A model generated the notes under the pieces. It did no database searches, was not told the DNA's origin, and saw nothing but the letters and a program-made list of their open reading frames with translations. A DNA stretch of 40,892 nucleotides, taken from NCBI GenBank assembly GCA_900543555.1, contig UQRL01000022.1:1-40892 (forward strand), in the 5' to 3' direction. This DNA comes from an uncultured Oscillospiraceae bacterium (GTDB lineage Bacteria; Bacillota; Clostridia; Oscillospirales; Acutalibacteraceae). Shown in pieces: positions 30,930 through 38,631 of the stretch. Made by a program: the position numbers and the translations under genes. Numbering within the stretch: position 1 is the stretch's first letter; every line of letters starts with the position of its first letter.

Positions 30930-31856
30930 TTATTCCGCGCTGATGTACTTGGCGATGATCTCGTCCACGGTGCCGTCATCCATCAGCTCGTTGAGAGCGG
31001 TGTTGATGGCGTTTTGCAGCGCGGTGTTGCCCTCATCCACGGCGGCGCAATACTGCTCTTCCACCCAGTTGCCGGGCAGGATGGTGAGGCCCTCGTTGGC
31101 GGCCACAAACTCCTTGGCAGGGGCCTCGTCGATGATGACGGCGTCGATCTGGTCGTTCATCAGGGCCTGCACAGCGGTGGCGCCGTTGTCGTAGGCCAGC
31201 ACATGGTCTTCGCCGTAACCGCCGTTCTCAGGGGTGTCAGAGGCGTAGATGTAACCGGTGGTGCCCCGCTGGGTGCCAATCATCTTCTCGCCCAGGTTAT
31301 CCATGGTCACGTCAGAGCCGTCCTTCACAATAACCACCTGCACGCCGGTGGCGTAGCTGTCGGTGAAGTCCACCACTTCGTCCCGCTCTTCCGAGTAGGA
31401 CAGGCCGGCCAGCATCACATCGGCGGTGTTGTTCTGCACGGCCAGCAGGGCGGAGTCAAACTCCATGTCATCAATCTGGAGCTCCAGGCCCAGCTTGTCA
31501 GCAATGGCAGAGGCGATTTCCACGTCGATGCCCTCAAACCCGGTGCCGTTAAAGCCTTCGCCGTCGGCCACCATCTCGTAGGGAGGGAACTGGGCGTTGG
31601 TGGACATAATCAGCTTGCCCTCTTCAATGGTGGTGAACTCGCCGTAGTCGCCAGCGGCGGTCTCCGCAGAGGAGGCCTCGCTGGAGGCGCTGCTTTCAGA
31701 GGCGGCAGAGCTCTCTTCGGAAACGGCGGAAGACTCGCTTACAGCAGAGGATTCGCTGCCAGCGGCGGAAGAGGAGCTTGTCCCAGCATCGCCGCAGCCA
31801 GAGAACGCGGCAGTCATCAGCATCAGGGCTGCCAGAAGCGTTGCAATTTTTTTCAT
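30930..31856 (-). CDS. Polar amino-acid ABC transporter, substrate-binding lipoprotein
   Basis: A 308-residue family-3 solute-binding protein anchored outside the membrane. The signal peptide KKIATLLAALMLMTAAFSG ends at a lipobox with C21. A ~60-residue linker made almost entirely of Ser, Ala, Glu and Val repeats follows. The binding domain begins at KLIMSTNAQFPPYEMV and includes GFEGIDVEIASAIADKLG, MLAGLSYSEERDEVVDFT and a second-lobe IGTQRGTTGY. The ATG at 31856 is chosen because AAGGAGAG precedes it and the signal peptide starts there. The ligand is not certain; the residues fit an Arg/His/Gln-type binder. Confidence 0.92.
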   Translation of the reverse strand: MKKIATLLAALMLMTAAFSGCGDAGTSSSSAAGSESSAVSESSAVSEESSAASESSASSEASSAETAAGDYGEFTTIEEGKLIMSTNAQFPPYEMVADGEGFNGTGFEGIDVEIASAIADKLGLELQIDDMEFDSALLAVQNNTADVMLAGLSYSEERDEVVDFTDSYATGVQVVIVKDGSDVTMDNLGEKMIGTQRGTTGYIYASDTPENGGYGEDHVLAYDNGATAVQALMNDQIDAVIIDEAPAKEFVAANEGLTILPGNWVEEQYCAAVDEGNTALQNAINTALNELMDDGTVDEIIAKYISAE

Positions 31857-31907
31857 AGGTAATTCTCTCCTTCGTCCTTTATGGGTTTCTTTGTAGGGAA
31901 TATACAC

Positions 31908-31935
31908 ATTATACAACTTATTTCTCCGTTTTCAA
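31908..31935 (-). promoter_or_regulatory. Promoter of the amino-acid ABC operon
   Basis: On the minus strand TTGAAA (complement of 31930-31935), 16 bases, TATAAT (complement of 31908-31913). Confidence 0.8.
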
Positions 31936-31976
31936 GAGGGAAAAAGGGAAATTATCGGGGATTTCTTGTATCCATA

Positions 31977-31994
31977 TTTGTATAAAAATACAAC
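31977..31994. promoter_or_regulatory. ARG-box-like palindrome (candidate ArgR site)
   Basis: TTTGTATAAAAATACAAC agrees with the ArgR operator pattern TNTGNATWWWWATNCANA at all but the last position. It lies in the divergent region between the ABC operon and the MerR gene, 42 bases beyond the ABC -35. A partial second half-site TTGTAT is at 31966-31971. ArgR regulation is an inference. Confidence 0.5.
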
Positions 31995-32019
31995 TGGCCC
32001 CGCGGTGGGGAGAAACCGG

Positions 32020-32063
32020 TTGACAAAACCGCGCCGAAAGATTAATCTTAAAGTATAGTTTAA
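32020..32063 (+). promoter_or_regulatory. merR promoter region with inverted repeat
   Basis: TTGACA is at 32020-32025; the -10 is unclear (TAATCT at 32043-32048 with 17-base spacing). The inverted repeat TTAAA-GTATAG-TTTAA (32048-32063) overlaps the start region and could be the binding site of the MerR-type product itself. Confidence 0.45.
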
Positions 32064-32088
32064 TCACCTGTTGGAAAGGAGAGGCGCA

Positions 32089-32451
32089 ATGGAGGGTTAC
32101 AGCATTTCCCAAACAGCCCAGCGCTTTGGGGTGGAGCCCCACACCCTGCGGTTTTATGAGAAGGAGGGCATCATCCACCCCCAGCGAAGCAAAAATGGCG
32201 TCCGGGTGTACACCGAGGAGAACATCTCTCAGCTGGAAATGGCCATGTGCCTGAAGAGCACCGGGATGCCCCTGAAAGAGATCAGGCGCTATTTCGACCT
32301 GGTGGCCCAGGGAAAAAGCACCGTGGAAGAGCGGCTGCAGATCTTTACCGGCCACCGCCAGCGGGTGCTGGAGGAGATCCAGGAGCTGCAGCGCCACCTG
32401 GAAAAGATCGAGCACAAGATCCAGCGCCTGAAACAGGCCGAGGGCCGGTGA
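32089..32451 (+). CDS. MerR family transcriptional regulator
   Basis: A 120-residue regulator. The winged helix-turn-helix reads YSISQTAQRFGVEPHTLRFY, then EKEGIIHP and NGVRVYTEENISQLEMAMCL, followed by the family's KSTGMPLKEIRRYFDL and a C-terminal dimer coiled coil (EEIQELQRHLEKIEHKIQRL). There is no extra effector domain and no metal-binding cysteines at the coil end, so it is not a CueR/ZntR-type metal sensor; the shape is closer to the small stress-type MerR proteins. ATG 32089 follows GGAAAGGAGAGG; an in-frame start at 32071 lies in that site. No target gene is evident. Confidence 0.9.
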   Translation: MEGYSISQTAQRFGVEPHTLRFYEKEGIIHPQRSKNGVRVYTEENISQLEMAMCLKSTGMPLKEIRRYFDLVAQGKSTVEERLQIFTGHRQRVLEEIQELQRHLEKIEHKIQRLKQAEGR

Positions 32452-32492
32452 CGGCTCCCTCTCCCAAGGGCGCGGGGCCGTGGAAGGGTGTG

Positions 32493-32528
32493 AAAAAAGA
32501 GGATGGCGTTTGGCCATCCTCTTTTTTT
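32493..32528. terminator. Bidirectional terminator between merR and ychF
   Basis: AAAAAA, GAGGATGGC, a short loop, GCCATCCTC and TTTTTTT. It serves convergent merR (plus) and ychF (minus), whose stop is 32 bases away. Confidence 0.92.
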
Positions 32529-32559
32529 CGGGGGCGGCAAAGCTGCCCCCGCGGCGGAC

Positions 32560-33654
32560 TTACACGTTAAAGCGGAACAGCACGATGTCCCCATCCTGCA
32601 TGACGTAGTCCTTGCCCTCGCTGCGCACCAGGCCCTTCTCCTTGGCGGCGGCCATGGTGCCGCACTCCATCAGCTCGTCAAAGCCGATGACTTCCGCCCG
32701 GATGAAGCCCCGCTCGAAGTCGGAGTGGATCTTGCCTGCCGCCTGGGGCGCCTTGGTCCCCTTTTTGATGGTCCAGGCCCGCACCTCGGGCTTGCCGGCG
32801 GTCAGGTAAGAGATGAGCCCCAGCAGGGAGTAGCAGGCTTGGATGAGCCTGTCCAGGCCGGATTCCTCCAGGCCCATGTCCGCTAGGAACAGCTTCTTCT
32901 CCTCGGGCTCCATGCCGGAGATCTCCGCTTCGATCTCCGCGCAGATGGGCAGCACCGCGGCGTGCTCGGCCTGGGCGAACTCCTGCACCACCTGGAAATA
33001 CTGGTTGTTTTCCACGCCGCCCCGGAAGTCGTCCTCGCTCATGTTGGCGGCGAAGATGATGGGCTTGTTGGTCAGCAGGGACACGGTGGAGAGGATTTCC
33101 GCCTCCTCCTCGGTGCACTCCACGCTGCGGGCGGATTTCCCTTCCTCCAGCGCCTGGTGGACCCGCTCTAAAAAGTCCAGCTCGGCCTGGTATTTCTTGT
33201 CGGCCTTCAGCATTTTCCGGGTCTTGTCAATGCGGCGGTCCAGCACCTCGATGTCCGAGAGGATCAGCTCCAGGTCGATGGTCTCAATGTCCCGCTTGGG
33301 GTCGATGCTGCCCTCCACATGGATGATGTCGTCGTTTTCAAAGCAGCGCACCACGTGGACGATGGCGTCCACCTCCCGGATGTTGGAGAGGAACTTGTTG
33401 CCCAGGCCCTCGCCTTTAGAGGCGCCCTTTACCAGGCCGGCAATGTCCACAAACTCGATGGTGGCGGGGGTGAATTTTTCCGGCTCGTACATTTCAGCCA
33501 GCTTGTCCAGGCGTTTGTCCGGCACAGCCACCACGCCCACGTTGGGCTCGATGGTGCAGAAGGGGTAGTTGGCCGACTGGGCGCCGGCGTTGGTAATGGC
33601 GTTGAAAAGGGTGCTTTTGCCCACGTTGGGCAGGCCCACGATTCCTAATTTCAT
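32560..33654 (-). CDS. ychF: Redox-regulated ATPase YchF (Obg-like)
   Basis: A 364-residue member of the Obg/OLA1 group that hydrolyses ATP rather than GTP and associates with ribosomes. G1 GLPNVGKSTLFNAIT at the N-terminus, switch motifs VDIAGLVKGASKGEGLGNKF, and in the G4 position the family-specific substitution NMSE near residue 203 (instead of NKxD) explain the ATP preference. A coiled-coil insertion (residues ~130-170) and a C-terminal TGS domain (TIKKGTKAPQAAGKIHSDFE) complete it. It has its own promoter. Confidence 0.96.
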   Translation of the reverse strand: MKLGIVGLPNVGKSTLFNAITNAGAQSANYPFCTIEPNVGVVAVPDKRLDKLAEMYEPEKFTPATIEFVDIAGLVKGASKGEGLGNKFLSNIREVDAIVHVVRCFENDDIIHVEGSIDPKRDIETIDLELILSDIEVLDRRIDKTRKMLKADKKYQAELDFLERVHQALEEGKSARSVECTEEEAEILSTVSLLTNKPIIFAANMSEDDFRGGVENNQYFQVVQEFAQAEHAAVLPICAEIEAEISGMEPEEKKLFLADMGLEESGLDRLIQACYSLLGLISYLTAGKPEVRAWTIKKGTKAPQAAGKIHSDFERGFIRAEVIGFDELMECGTMAAAKEKGLVRSEGKDYVMQDGDIVLFRFNV

Positions 33655-33812
33655 TTCTCTCTTTACCTATCCAAAAAGCCTTGCTTTTAGGGGCTTTCTG
33701 CCTTTCTCTAAATTTTGTCTACGCCCTTTTTACGCCCTTTTTTCACAATGGGTGGGCGCTGCTGCCGCAACCAGCGGGACAGCTTTTGCCCGCTTGCAGA
33801 CCGTGTTCTTGT

Positions 33813-33841
33813 ATTATACCGCTCTTTTGGGGTTCCCGCAA
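33813..33841 (-). promoter_or_regulatory. Promoter of ychF
   Basis: On the minus strand TTGCGG (complement of 33836-33841), 17 bases, TATAAT (complement of 33813-33818). The leader of ~150 bases includes a small AAAGCC/GGCTTT hairpin with TT just before the ribosome site (33673-33697). Confidence 0.7.
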
Positions 33842-33852
33842 GCCTGGAGGGA

Positions 33853-34380
33853 CTATAGGGAGAGGCGCATTTTATACAGGGCGCGCCCTTCCCGCAGGAC
33901 CTCTCCCTCCTTCTCAAACCCCATGGCGTTCCAAAAGGCCAGGCCCGGGGCGTTGCGCTCATAACACCCCAGGCGCAGGGAGGAAAACCCGGCCTTTTGG
34001 GCGGTGGTTTTCAGGGCCCGGACCAGCCGGCTCCCCAGCCCCTGGCGGTGGAACTGCACCTCCAGCTCCAGCAGGCCGATGTAGAGGGTCCCCTCGCCGG
34101 GGTACCCCTCCACCAGGTCCAGCACGGCGGCCAGGGCCTCCCCCTGGAACAGTCCCAAAAACAGCTTGTGCCGGGGCTCCCGGCCGGGGGGCAGGGCGGC
34201 CAGGTCCTCCCGGCAGCTCTCCAGGGTGGGCGGCGCCTCTAGGGCCACAGAGTTGAAAAACGTGTTGCGCTGGTACAGGGCAAGGACCAGGGGCAGGTCC
34301 CCCTCCTCCAGGGGGCGCAGGCCGGGGAAGGCGGCGCGCAGCCCCGTCAGGAGCTCTTGGGCCCGGGGGCTGTGTTCCAT
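33853..34380 (-). CDS. GNAT family N-acetyltransferase
   Basis: A 175-residue acetyltransferase of unknown substrate. The acetyl-CoA pyrophosphate-binding motif is FHRQGLGSRLVRALKTTAQK (around residues 110-129), preceded by the beta-4 strand LYIGLLELEV and followed by the family C-terminal pattern LGCYERNAPGLAFWNAMGFE. The ATG at 34380 has AAAGGGGG upstream and starts 14 bases after the esterase stop, so the two form an operon. A longer in-frame opening runs back into the esterase gene and is not used. Confidence 0.88.
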   Translation of the reverse strand: MEHSPRAQELLTGLRAAFPGLRPLEEGDLPLVLALYQRNTFFNSVALEAPPTLESCREDLAALPPGREPRHKLFLGLFQGEALAAVLDLVEGYPGEGTLYIGLLELEVQFHRQGLGSRLVRALKTTAQKAGFSSLRLGCYERNAPGLAFWNAMGFEKEGEVLREGRALYKMRLSL

Positions 34381-34394
34381 CTGAATAGCCCCCT

Positions 34395-35207
34395 TTACAG
34401 GGTGTAGCCGAAGGTGGCCTCCAGCCAGCGCAGGCACAGGTCCATCCACTGGGCGTTGTGGGGATGGGGCATGCCGATCTCCTGGGTGCAGACGGAGAGC
34501 CCGTGAATGCCAGTGGGGAAGAAGTGGGCCTCGCAGGGGATGCCCGCCCGGTGCAGGGCGGCGGCCATGGCAAAGCTGTTTTCCACGGGGACGCAGTCGT
34601 CGTCCATGGTGTGCCACAAAAAGGCGGGGCAGGTGTCCTTTGTCACATGCTTCTCCAGGGAGAAGTACTCATAGCCGGGTTCGCCGGGCTGGCAGCCGCT
34701 GACGTGGCGGAGGGAACCTTCGTGGGCAAACTCGTCCGCGGTGATGACGGGGTACCCCAAAATCATGGCGTTGGGGCGGTTTTGGCCGCCGTGGCTGTCA
34801 TAGTGCTTTAAAAACTCCGGGTCGTTCCACAGGGTGCCCAGAGAGGCGGCCAGGTGCCCGCCGGCGGAGAAGCCGCACACGGCGATCTTTTCCGGGTCCA
34901 CGCGCCACTGGGCGGCGTTCTCCCGGATGCGGCGCACCGTCTCAGAGAGCTCCTTCAAGGGGCGGAAGTCCTTGGCCTCCTCCCCAATGGAGTAGGTGAG
35001 CACGAAAGCCTGGCAGCCGTGGGCCAGAAAATCCAGGGCCACCGGGTCGGCCTCGTGGGCGGAGATGGATTCATACCCGCCGCCGGGGCACACCACCACA
35101 GCGGGGAAGGCCTCCCGGCGGTTCTGGGCGTCGCCGGAGGGAAGATGCAGGTAGCCTTCCACCTGGGCGGAAGAGCCGGGAAGGGGTTGAAATTTGACAA
35201 ACTCCAT
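34395..35207 (-). CDS. Alpha/beta-hydrolase, acetyl-esterase type
   Basis: A 270-residue cytoplasmic hydrolase resembling small carbohydrate acetyl esterases (BD-FAE / acetylxylan-esterase-like group). The oxyanion HGGG-like segment VVCPGGGYESISAHE, nucleophile elbow GFSAGGH (S114), an acidic residue in HTMDDDCVPVENS (D202-D204) and H235 in TGIHGLS make a complete triad. No signal peptide is present, so the substrate is internal, for instance acetylated oligosaccharide. Cotranscribed with the GNAT gene from a promoter at 35250-35277. Confidence 0.85.
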   Translation of the reverse strand: MEFVKFQPLPGSSAQVEGYLHLPSGDAQNRREAFPAVVVCPGGGYESISAHEADPVALDFLAHGCQAFVLTYSIGEEAKDFRPLKELSETVRRIRENAAQWRVDPEKIAVCGFSAGGHLAASLGTLWNDPEFLKHYDSHGGQNRPNAMILGYPVITADEFAHEGSLRHVSGCQPGEPGYEYFSLEKHVTKDTCPAFLWHTMDDDCVPVENSFAMAAALHRAGIPCEAHFFPTGIHGLSVCTQEIGMPHPHNAQWMDLCLRWLEATFGYTL

Positions 35208-35249
35208 AGAGAAACTTCCTTTCTGGGGAAATAAGGGTCCTTCCTAATT

Positions 35250-35277
35250 ATTATCCCAGGATTTTCCCGGATGTCAA
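35250..35277 (-). promoter_or_regulatory. Promoter of the esterase-GNAT operon
   Basis: On the minus strand TTGACA (complement of 35272-35277), 16 bases, GATAAT (complement of 35250-35255). Confidence 0.7.
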
Positions 35278-35291
35278 GGCGGAAAAACAGG

Positions 35292-35320
35292 TTGCGTTTT
35301 TGGAAAAGATGGGGTAGGAT
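35292..35320 (+). promoter_or_regulatory. Possible promoter of the 58-residue gene
   Basis: TTGCGT (35292-35297), 17 bases, TAGGAT (35315-35320). Imperfect but well spaced, divergent from the esterase promoter. Confidence 0.5.
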
Positions 35321-35344
35321 GGAGGAGGAAAGGGGGGCTTTGCA

Positions 35345-35521
35345 ATGGGTCCTTATGAATATGTGGTGGAGCGCATCGAAGGGGAGTACGCCTATCTGCG
35401 GCGCACGGACATCCCGGATGGGGGCGAGCCCATGATGATCGCCATGGCCCTGCTGCCGGAGGGCGTGGACGTGGGCACCCGGCTGCGCTGGGAGAACCTG
35501 GTCTATGAGGTCTTGGACTGA
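35345..35521 (+). CDS. Small conserved-looking protein (58 aa), function unknown
   Basis: The product begins MGPYEYVVERIEGEYAYLRR and ends RLRWENLVYEVLD. It has a compact beta-barrel-like pattern (VVERIEGEYAYL ... LLPEGVDVGTRLRWE) that resembles the layout of DUF3006-type mini-proteins, but I cannot claim membership. It has a purine-rich GGAGGAGGAAAGG ribosome site, a possible promoter, and a terminator 14 bases after its stop, making it a monocistronic unit. No signal peptide or membrane segment is present. Codon use resembles that of neighbours, supporting a real gene. Confidence 0.7.
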   Translation: MGPYEYVVERIEGEYAYLRRTDIPDGGEPMMIAMALLPEGVDVGTRLRWENLVYEVLD

Positions 35522-35534
35522 GGCAGGGCAAGAG

Positions 35535-35572
35535 AAAAGGGCGCCCAAGGTTTTGGCCTGGACGCCCTTTTT
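35535..35572. terminator. Bidirectional terminator between the small gene and trpB2
   Basis: AAAAGGGCG-CCC ... GGA-CGCCCTTTTT forms a long stem with A- and T-runs at its ends. It serves the plus-strand small gene and the converging minus-strand trpB2 gene. Confidence 0.85.
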
Positions 35573-35611
35573 CATTTTCTAACGATTCCTGTTGAGGAGC
35601 TTCCCGGGGGA

Positions 35612-36976
35612 TCACACCTGGGGCAGCTGCTTAAAGCTCTCCTCCAGCTCCGCGTCGGTGGGGATGTAGTCGCTCATCAGGCCGTCGTTGAACTTCTGGT
35701 AGGCGGTCATGTCGAAGTAGCCCGTGCCGGTCAGGCCGAAGAGGATGGTCTTTTCCTCGCCGGTCTCTTTGCACTTCAGGGCCTCGTCAATGGCGGCCCG
35801 GATGGCGTGGCTGCTTTCCGGGGCGGGCAGGGTGCCTTCCACCCGGGCGAACAGCTCCGCCGCGGCGAACACGCTGGTCTGCTCCACAGCCCGGGCCTCC
35901 ATCAGGCCGTCGGCGTACAGCTGGGAAAGCACGCTGCTCATGCCGTGATACCGCAGGCCTCCGGCGTGGTTGGCCGAGGGGATGAAGTTGGAGCCCAAAG
36001 TGTACATTTTCTGCAGGGGGCACACCATGCCGGTGTCGCAGTAGTCGTAAGCGAACTTGCCCCGGGTGAAGGAGGGGCAGGAGGCGGGCTCCACGGCGAT
36101 GAAGCGGTAATCGGCCTCGCCCCGGATCTTCTCGCCCATAAAGGGGGAGATCAGGCCCCCCAGGTTGGAGCCGCCGCCGGCGCAGCCGATGATGATGTCC
36201 GGCTTGATGCCGTACTTGTCGCAGGCGGCCTTGGCCTCCAGGCCGATGACGGACTGGTGCAGCAGCACCTGGTTTAAAACCGAGCCCAGCACATACCGGT
36301 ATCCCGGGAGGCCCGTAGCCACCTCCACGGCCTCGCTGATGGCGCAGCCCAGGCTGCCGCTGGTGCCGGGGTGGGCCTCCAAAATCTTCCGGCCGATGGC
36401 GGTGGTCTCTGAGGGGGAGGGGGTGACAGAGGCGCCGTACACCCGCATCACTTCCCGGCGGAAGGGCTTCTGCTCGTAAGAGACCTTCACCATGTAGACC
36501 TTGCAGTCCAAATCAAAGAAGGAGCAGGCCATAGAGAGGGCGGTGCCCCACTGGCCGGCGCCGGTCTCGGTGGTAACGCCCTTGAGGCCCTGCTTTTTGG
36601 CGTAGTAGGCCTGGGCGATGGCGGAGTTCAGCTTGTGAGAGCCGGAGGTATTGTTCCCCTCAAACTTGTAGTAGATCTTGGCGGGGGTGCCCAGGGCCTT
36701 CTCCAAAAACTCCGCGTGGACCAGGGGAGAGGGCCGGTACATCTTGTAGAAGTCCAAAATCTCCCCGGGAATGTCGAAATAGGGGGTGGTGTCGTCCAGC
36801 TCCTGCTTGACCAGCTCGTCGCAGAACACAGGCCGCAGCTCCTCGAAGGTCATGGGCTGATGGGTGGCGGGGTTCAGCAGGGGGGCAGGCTTGTTTTTCA
36901 TGTCGGCCCGCAGGTTGTACCATGCCTGGGGCAGCTCGCTTTCATCCAGATAGATTTTGTAGGGGATCTGTGCCAT
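35612..36976 (-). CDS. trpB: TrpB2-type tryptophan synthase beta chain
   Basis: A 454-residue PLP enzyme joining indole (or a related nucleophile) and serine to give tryptophan. It belongs to the TrpB2 branch: a ~60-residue N-terminal extension (KIYLDESELPQAWYNLRADM) and the long insertions that replace the TrpA-docking surface, in a 454-residue chain versus ~400 for TrpB1. The PLP lysine is K115 in NNTSGSHKLNSA, and the glycine-rich phosphate loop is IIGCAGGGSNLGG. No trpA or other trp gene is nearby, which suits indole salvage. ATG 36976 has GAAAGGATGG upstream. A Trp-specific T-box precedes it. Confidence 0.92.
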   Translation of the reverse strand: MAQIPYKIYLDESELPQAWYNLRADMKNKPAPLLNPATHQPMTFEELRPVFCDELVKQELDDTTPYFDIPGEILDFYKMYRPSPLVHAEFLEKALGTPAKIYYKFEGNNTSGSHKLNSAIAQAYYAKKQGLKGVTTETGAGQWGTALSMACSFFDLDCKVYMVKVSYEQKPFRREVMRVYGASVTPSPSETTAIGRKILEAHPGTSGSLGCAISEAVEVATGLPGYRYVLGSVLNQVLLHQSVIGLEAKAACDKYGIKPDIIIGCAGGGSNLGGLISPFMGEKIRGEADYRFIAVEPASCPSFTRGKFAYDYCDTGMVCPLQKMYTLGSNFIPSANHAGGLRYHGMSSVLSQLYADGLMEARAVEQTSVFAAAELFARVEGTLPAPESSHAIRAAIDEALKCKETGEEKTILFGLTGTGYFDMTAYQKFNDGLMSDYIPTDAELEESFKQLPQV

Positions 36977-37033
36977 GATGAACCATCCTTTCAAATTGTG
37001 GTTTTGAAATGCGCTCAACCAACATGAAAAACG

Positions 37034-37320
37034 AAAAAACGCACCTGTCCTAAACACTTAGGACAGGTGCGTAAACTTTCGCATCTGCGGTGCCACCTAA
37101 TTTCGCCCCTGGGGGGCGCGCTCATCGCGTACACTGTGATACGCTAGCTGCTGTAACGGTCAGCCTCCGTCTCGCCTAACAGGGAAAACGCCCTGCTCGG
37201 TTTGCCCTCGCGGGTCCATTCGCCTTTCTCCGTTCCGCTGTGCTCCCACCGCCCACAGCTCGCTTGGAAACGGCTCCGAAAGGGTACTCGTCCCGGTCAC
37301 CGGTTTCAGGTTGATTGATT
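37034..37320 (-). ncRNA. T-box riboswitch, specifier UGG (Trp), controlling trpB2
   Basis: Read on the minus strand: stem I is closed by CGGG/CCCG, with the GACGAGTACC loop motif on one side and TGG (complement of 37216-37218) followed by A in specifier position on the other. The T-box AGGTGGCACCGCAG is the complement of 37085-37098. A 14-bp terminator stem (37040-37071) ends in TTTTTT. T-box TGGC pairs with an end GCCA, fitting tRNA-Trp with discriminator G. Lack of charged tRNA-Trp would switch trpB2 on. Confidence 0.94.
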
Positions 37321-37326
37321 AGTGTT

Positions 37327-37355
37327 ACTATAGCACCATCTCTGGGGATTGTCAA
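37327..37355 (-). promoter_or_regulatory. Promoter of the Trp T-box / trpB2
   Basis: On the minus strand TTGACA (complement of 37350-37355), 17 bases, TATAGT (complement of 37327-37332). It begins ~20 bases after the hydF stop; no terminator separates them. Confidence 0.9.
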
Positions 37356-37376
37356 GGACTTTTTTGTGGTTTTTTC

Positions 37377-38576
37377 TCAGGGCAGCAGGGCGTGCAGGTC
37401 TGGGAACAGCTCCACGCTGCGCTTTAAGATGCCCTTTAAGTGGGCGATGGTGATGCCGTAGTTGGTAAAGGGCACCCCGGCGTCGGCCGCGGTCTTGCGG
37501 CGGTAAGCCACCTCCCTGTCATTGAGCATGCAGCCGCCGCAGTGGATGACCAGCTTGTAGGGGGAGGGATCTTCTGGAAAATCCCGGCCGGAGGAGTGCT
37601 CCAGCTGAAGTTCTTTTCCCGTGTATTCCCTCAGCCACCGGGGGATCTTCACCGTGCCGATGTCCTCGCACTGGCGGTGGTGGGTGCAGCCCTCGGCAAT
37701 GAGGACTTTGTCGCCGTCCTGAAGCCGGTCAATGGCGGCCACGCCCTTGACAGCGTCCGTGAGAAAGCCCTTGTACCGGGCCATCAGGATGGAGAAGGAG
37801 GTCAGGGGGATGTCCCCTGGCGTGTCCCGGTCCACCTGGGAAAAGGCCTGGCTGTCGGTGATGACCATGCGGGGCTTTACGGCCAGCTTTTGCAGGGCGT
37901 CCCGCAGGCCGTCCTCCTTTACCACAAGGGAGAGGCATCCGGCGTCCAGCACATCCCGAAGGGTCTGCTGCTGGGGCAGGATGAGCCTGCCCTTGGGGGC
38001 GGCGCTGTCAATGGGGGTGACCAGCACCACCAGGTCCCCGGGGGCAAGCAGGTCCCCCACCAGGCGCTTGCCCTCGCTGGGAGACCGGGTCAGCCGGGCC
38101 ACCCGCTCTTTCAGCTCTTCGATGCCCTCCCGGGTCACGGCGCTGACGGCCAGCTCGTTCTCCCCCAGCAGGGGGGCGGCGGCCAGGTCACTCTTGTTGT
38201 AGGCCACCAGATAGGGGATGTCCTTCTGCTGGAAAAGGGCAATCAGCTCCTGGTCGGCGGGGGTCTTGCCCTGGGTGGCGTCTACCACCAGCACGGCGCA
38301 GTCCGCTCGGTTGAGGGCCTGCTTTGTCTTTTTCACCCGCAGCTCTCCCAGGGCGCCCTCGTCGTCAAAGCCGGGGGTGTCGATGATGACCACCGGCCCC
38401 ATGGGCAGCAGCTCCATGGATTTCATCACCGGGTCGGTGGTGGTGCCCTTCACGTCGGAGACCACGGAGAGCTCCTGGTTGGTAAAGGCGTTGACTACGC
38501 TGGACTTGCCCGCGTTTCTCCGGCCGAAAAAGCCGATGTGTACCCTCTCCGCAGAGGGGGTGTTGTTTAGGCTCAT
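37377..38576 (-). CDS. hydF: [FeFe]-hydrogenase maturation GTPase HydF
   Basis: HydF is the scaffold on which the di-iron subcluster of the [FeFe]-hydrogenase active site is assembled. The 399-residue chain has a GTPase domain (G1 GRRNAGKS at 18-25, G3 DTPG at 66-69, G4 NKSD near 127), a dimerisation domain, and the cluster-binding pattern C-T-H ... H-C-G-G-C, which is CxHx45HCxxC and lies within the family spacing. It follows hydG on the same strand across a ~520-base gap holding a repeat element. hydE and the hydrogenase itself are not in the window. Confidence 0.96.
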   Translation of the reverse strand: MSLNNTPSAERVHIGFFGRRNAGKSSVVNAFTNQELSVVSDVKGTTTDPVMKSMELLPMGPVVIIDTPGFDDEGALGELRVKKTKQALNRADCAVLVVDATQGKTPADQELIALFQQKDIPYLVAYNKSDLAAAPLLGENELAVSAVTREGIEELKERVARLTRSPSEGKRLVGDLLAPGDLVVLVTPIDSAAPKGRLILPQQQTLRDVLDAGCLSLVVKEDGLRDALQKLAVKPRMVITDSQAFSQVDRDTPGDIPLTSFSILMARYKGFLTDAVKGVAAIDRLQDGDKVLIAEGCTHHRQCEDIGTVKIPRWLREYTGKELQLEHSSGRDFPEDPSPYKLVIHCGGCMLNDREVAYRRKTAADAGVPFTNYGITIAHLKGILKRSVELFPDLHALLP

Positions 38577-38631
38577 GGTGGCAGTGCCTCCTTTCGCAGG
38601 TTGGATCGAATGTATTGTGCCGAAAAAGGAA

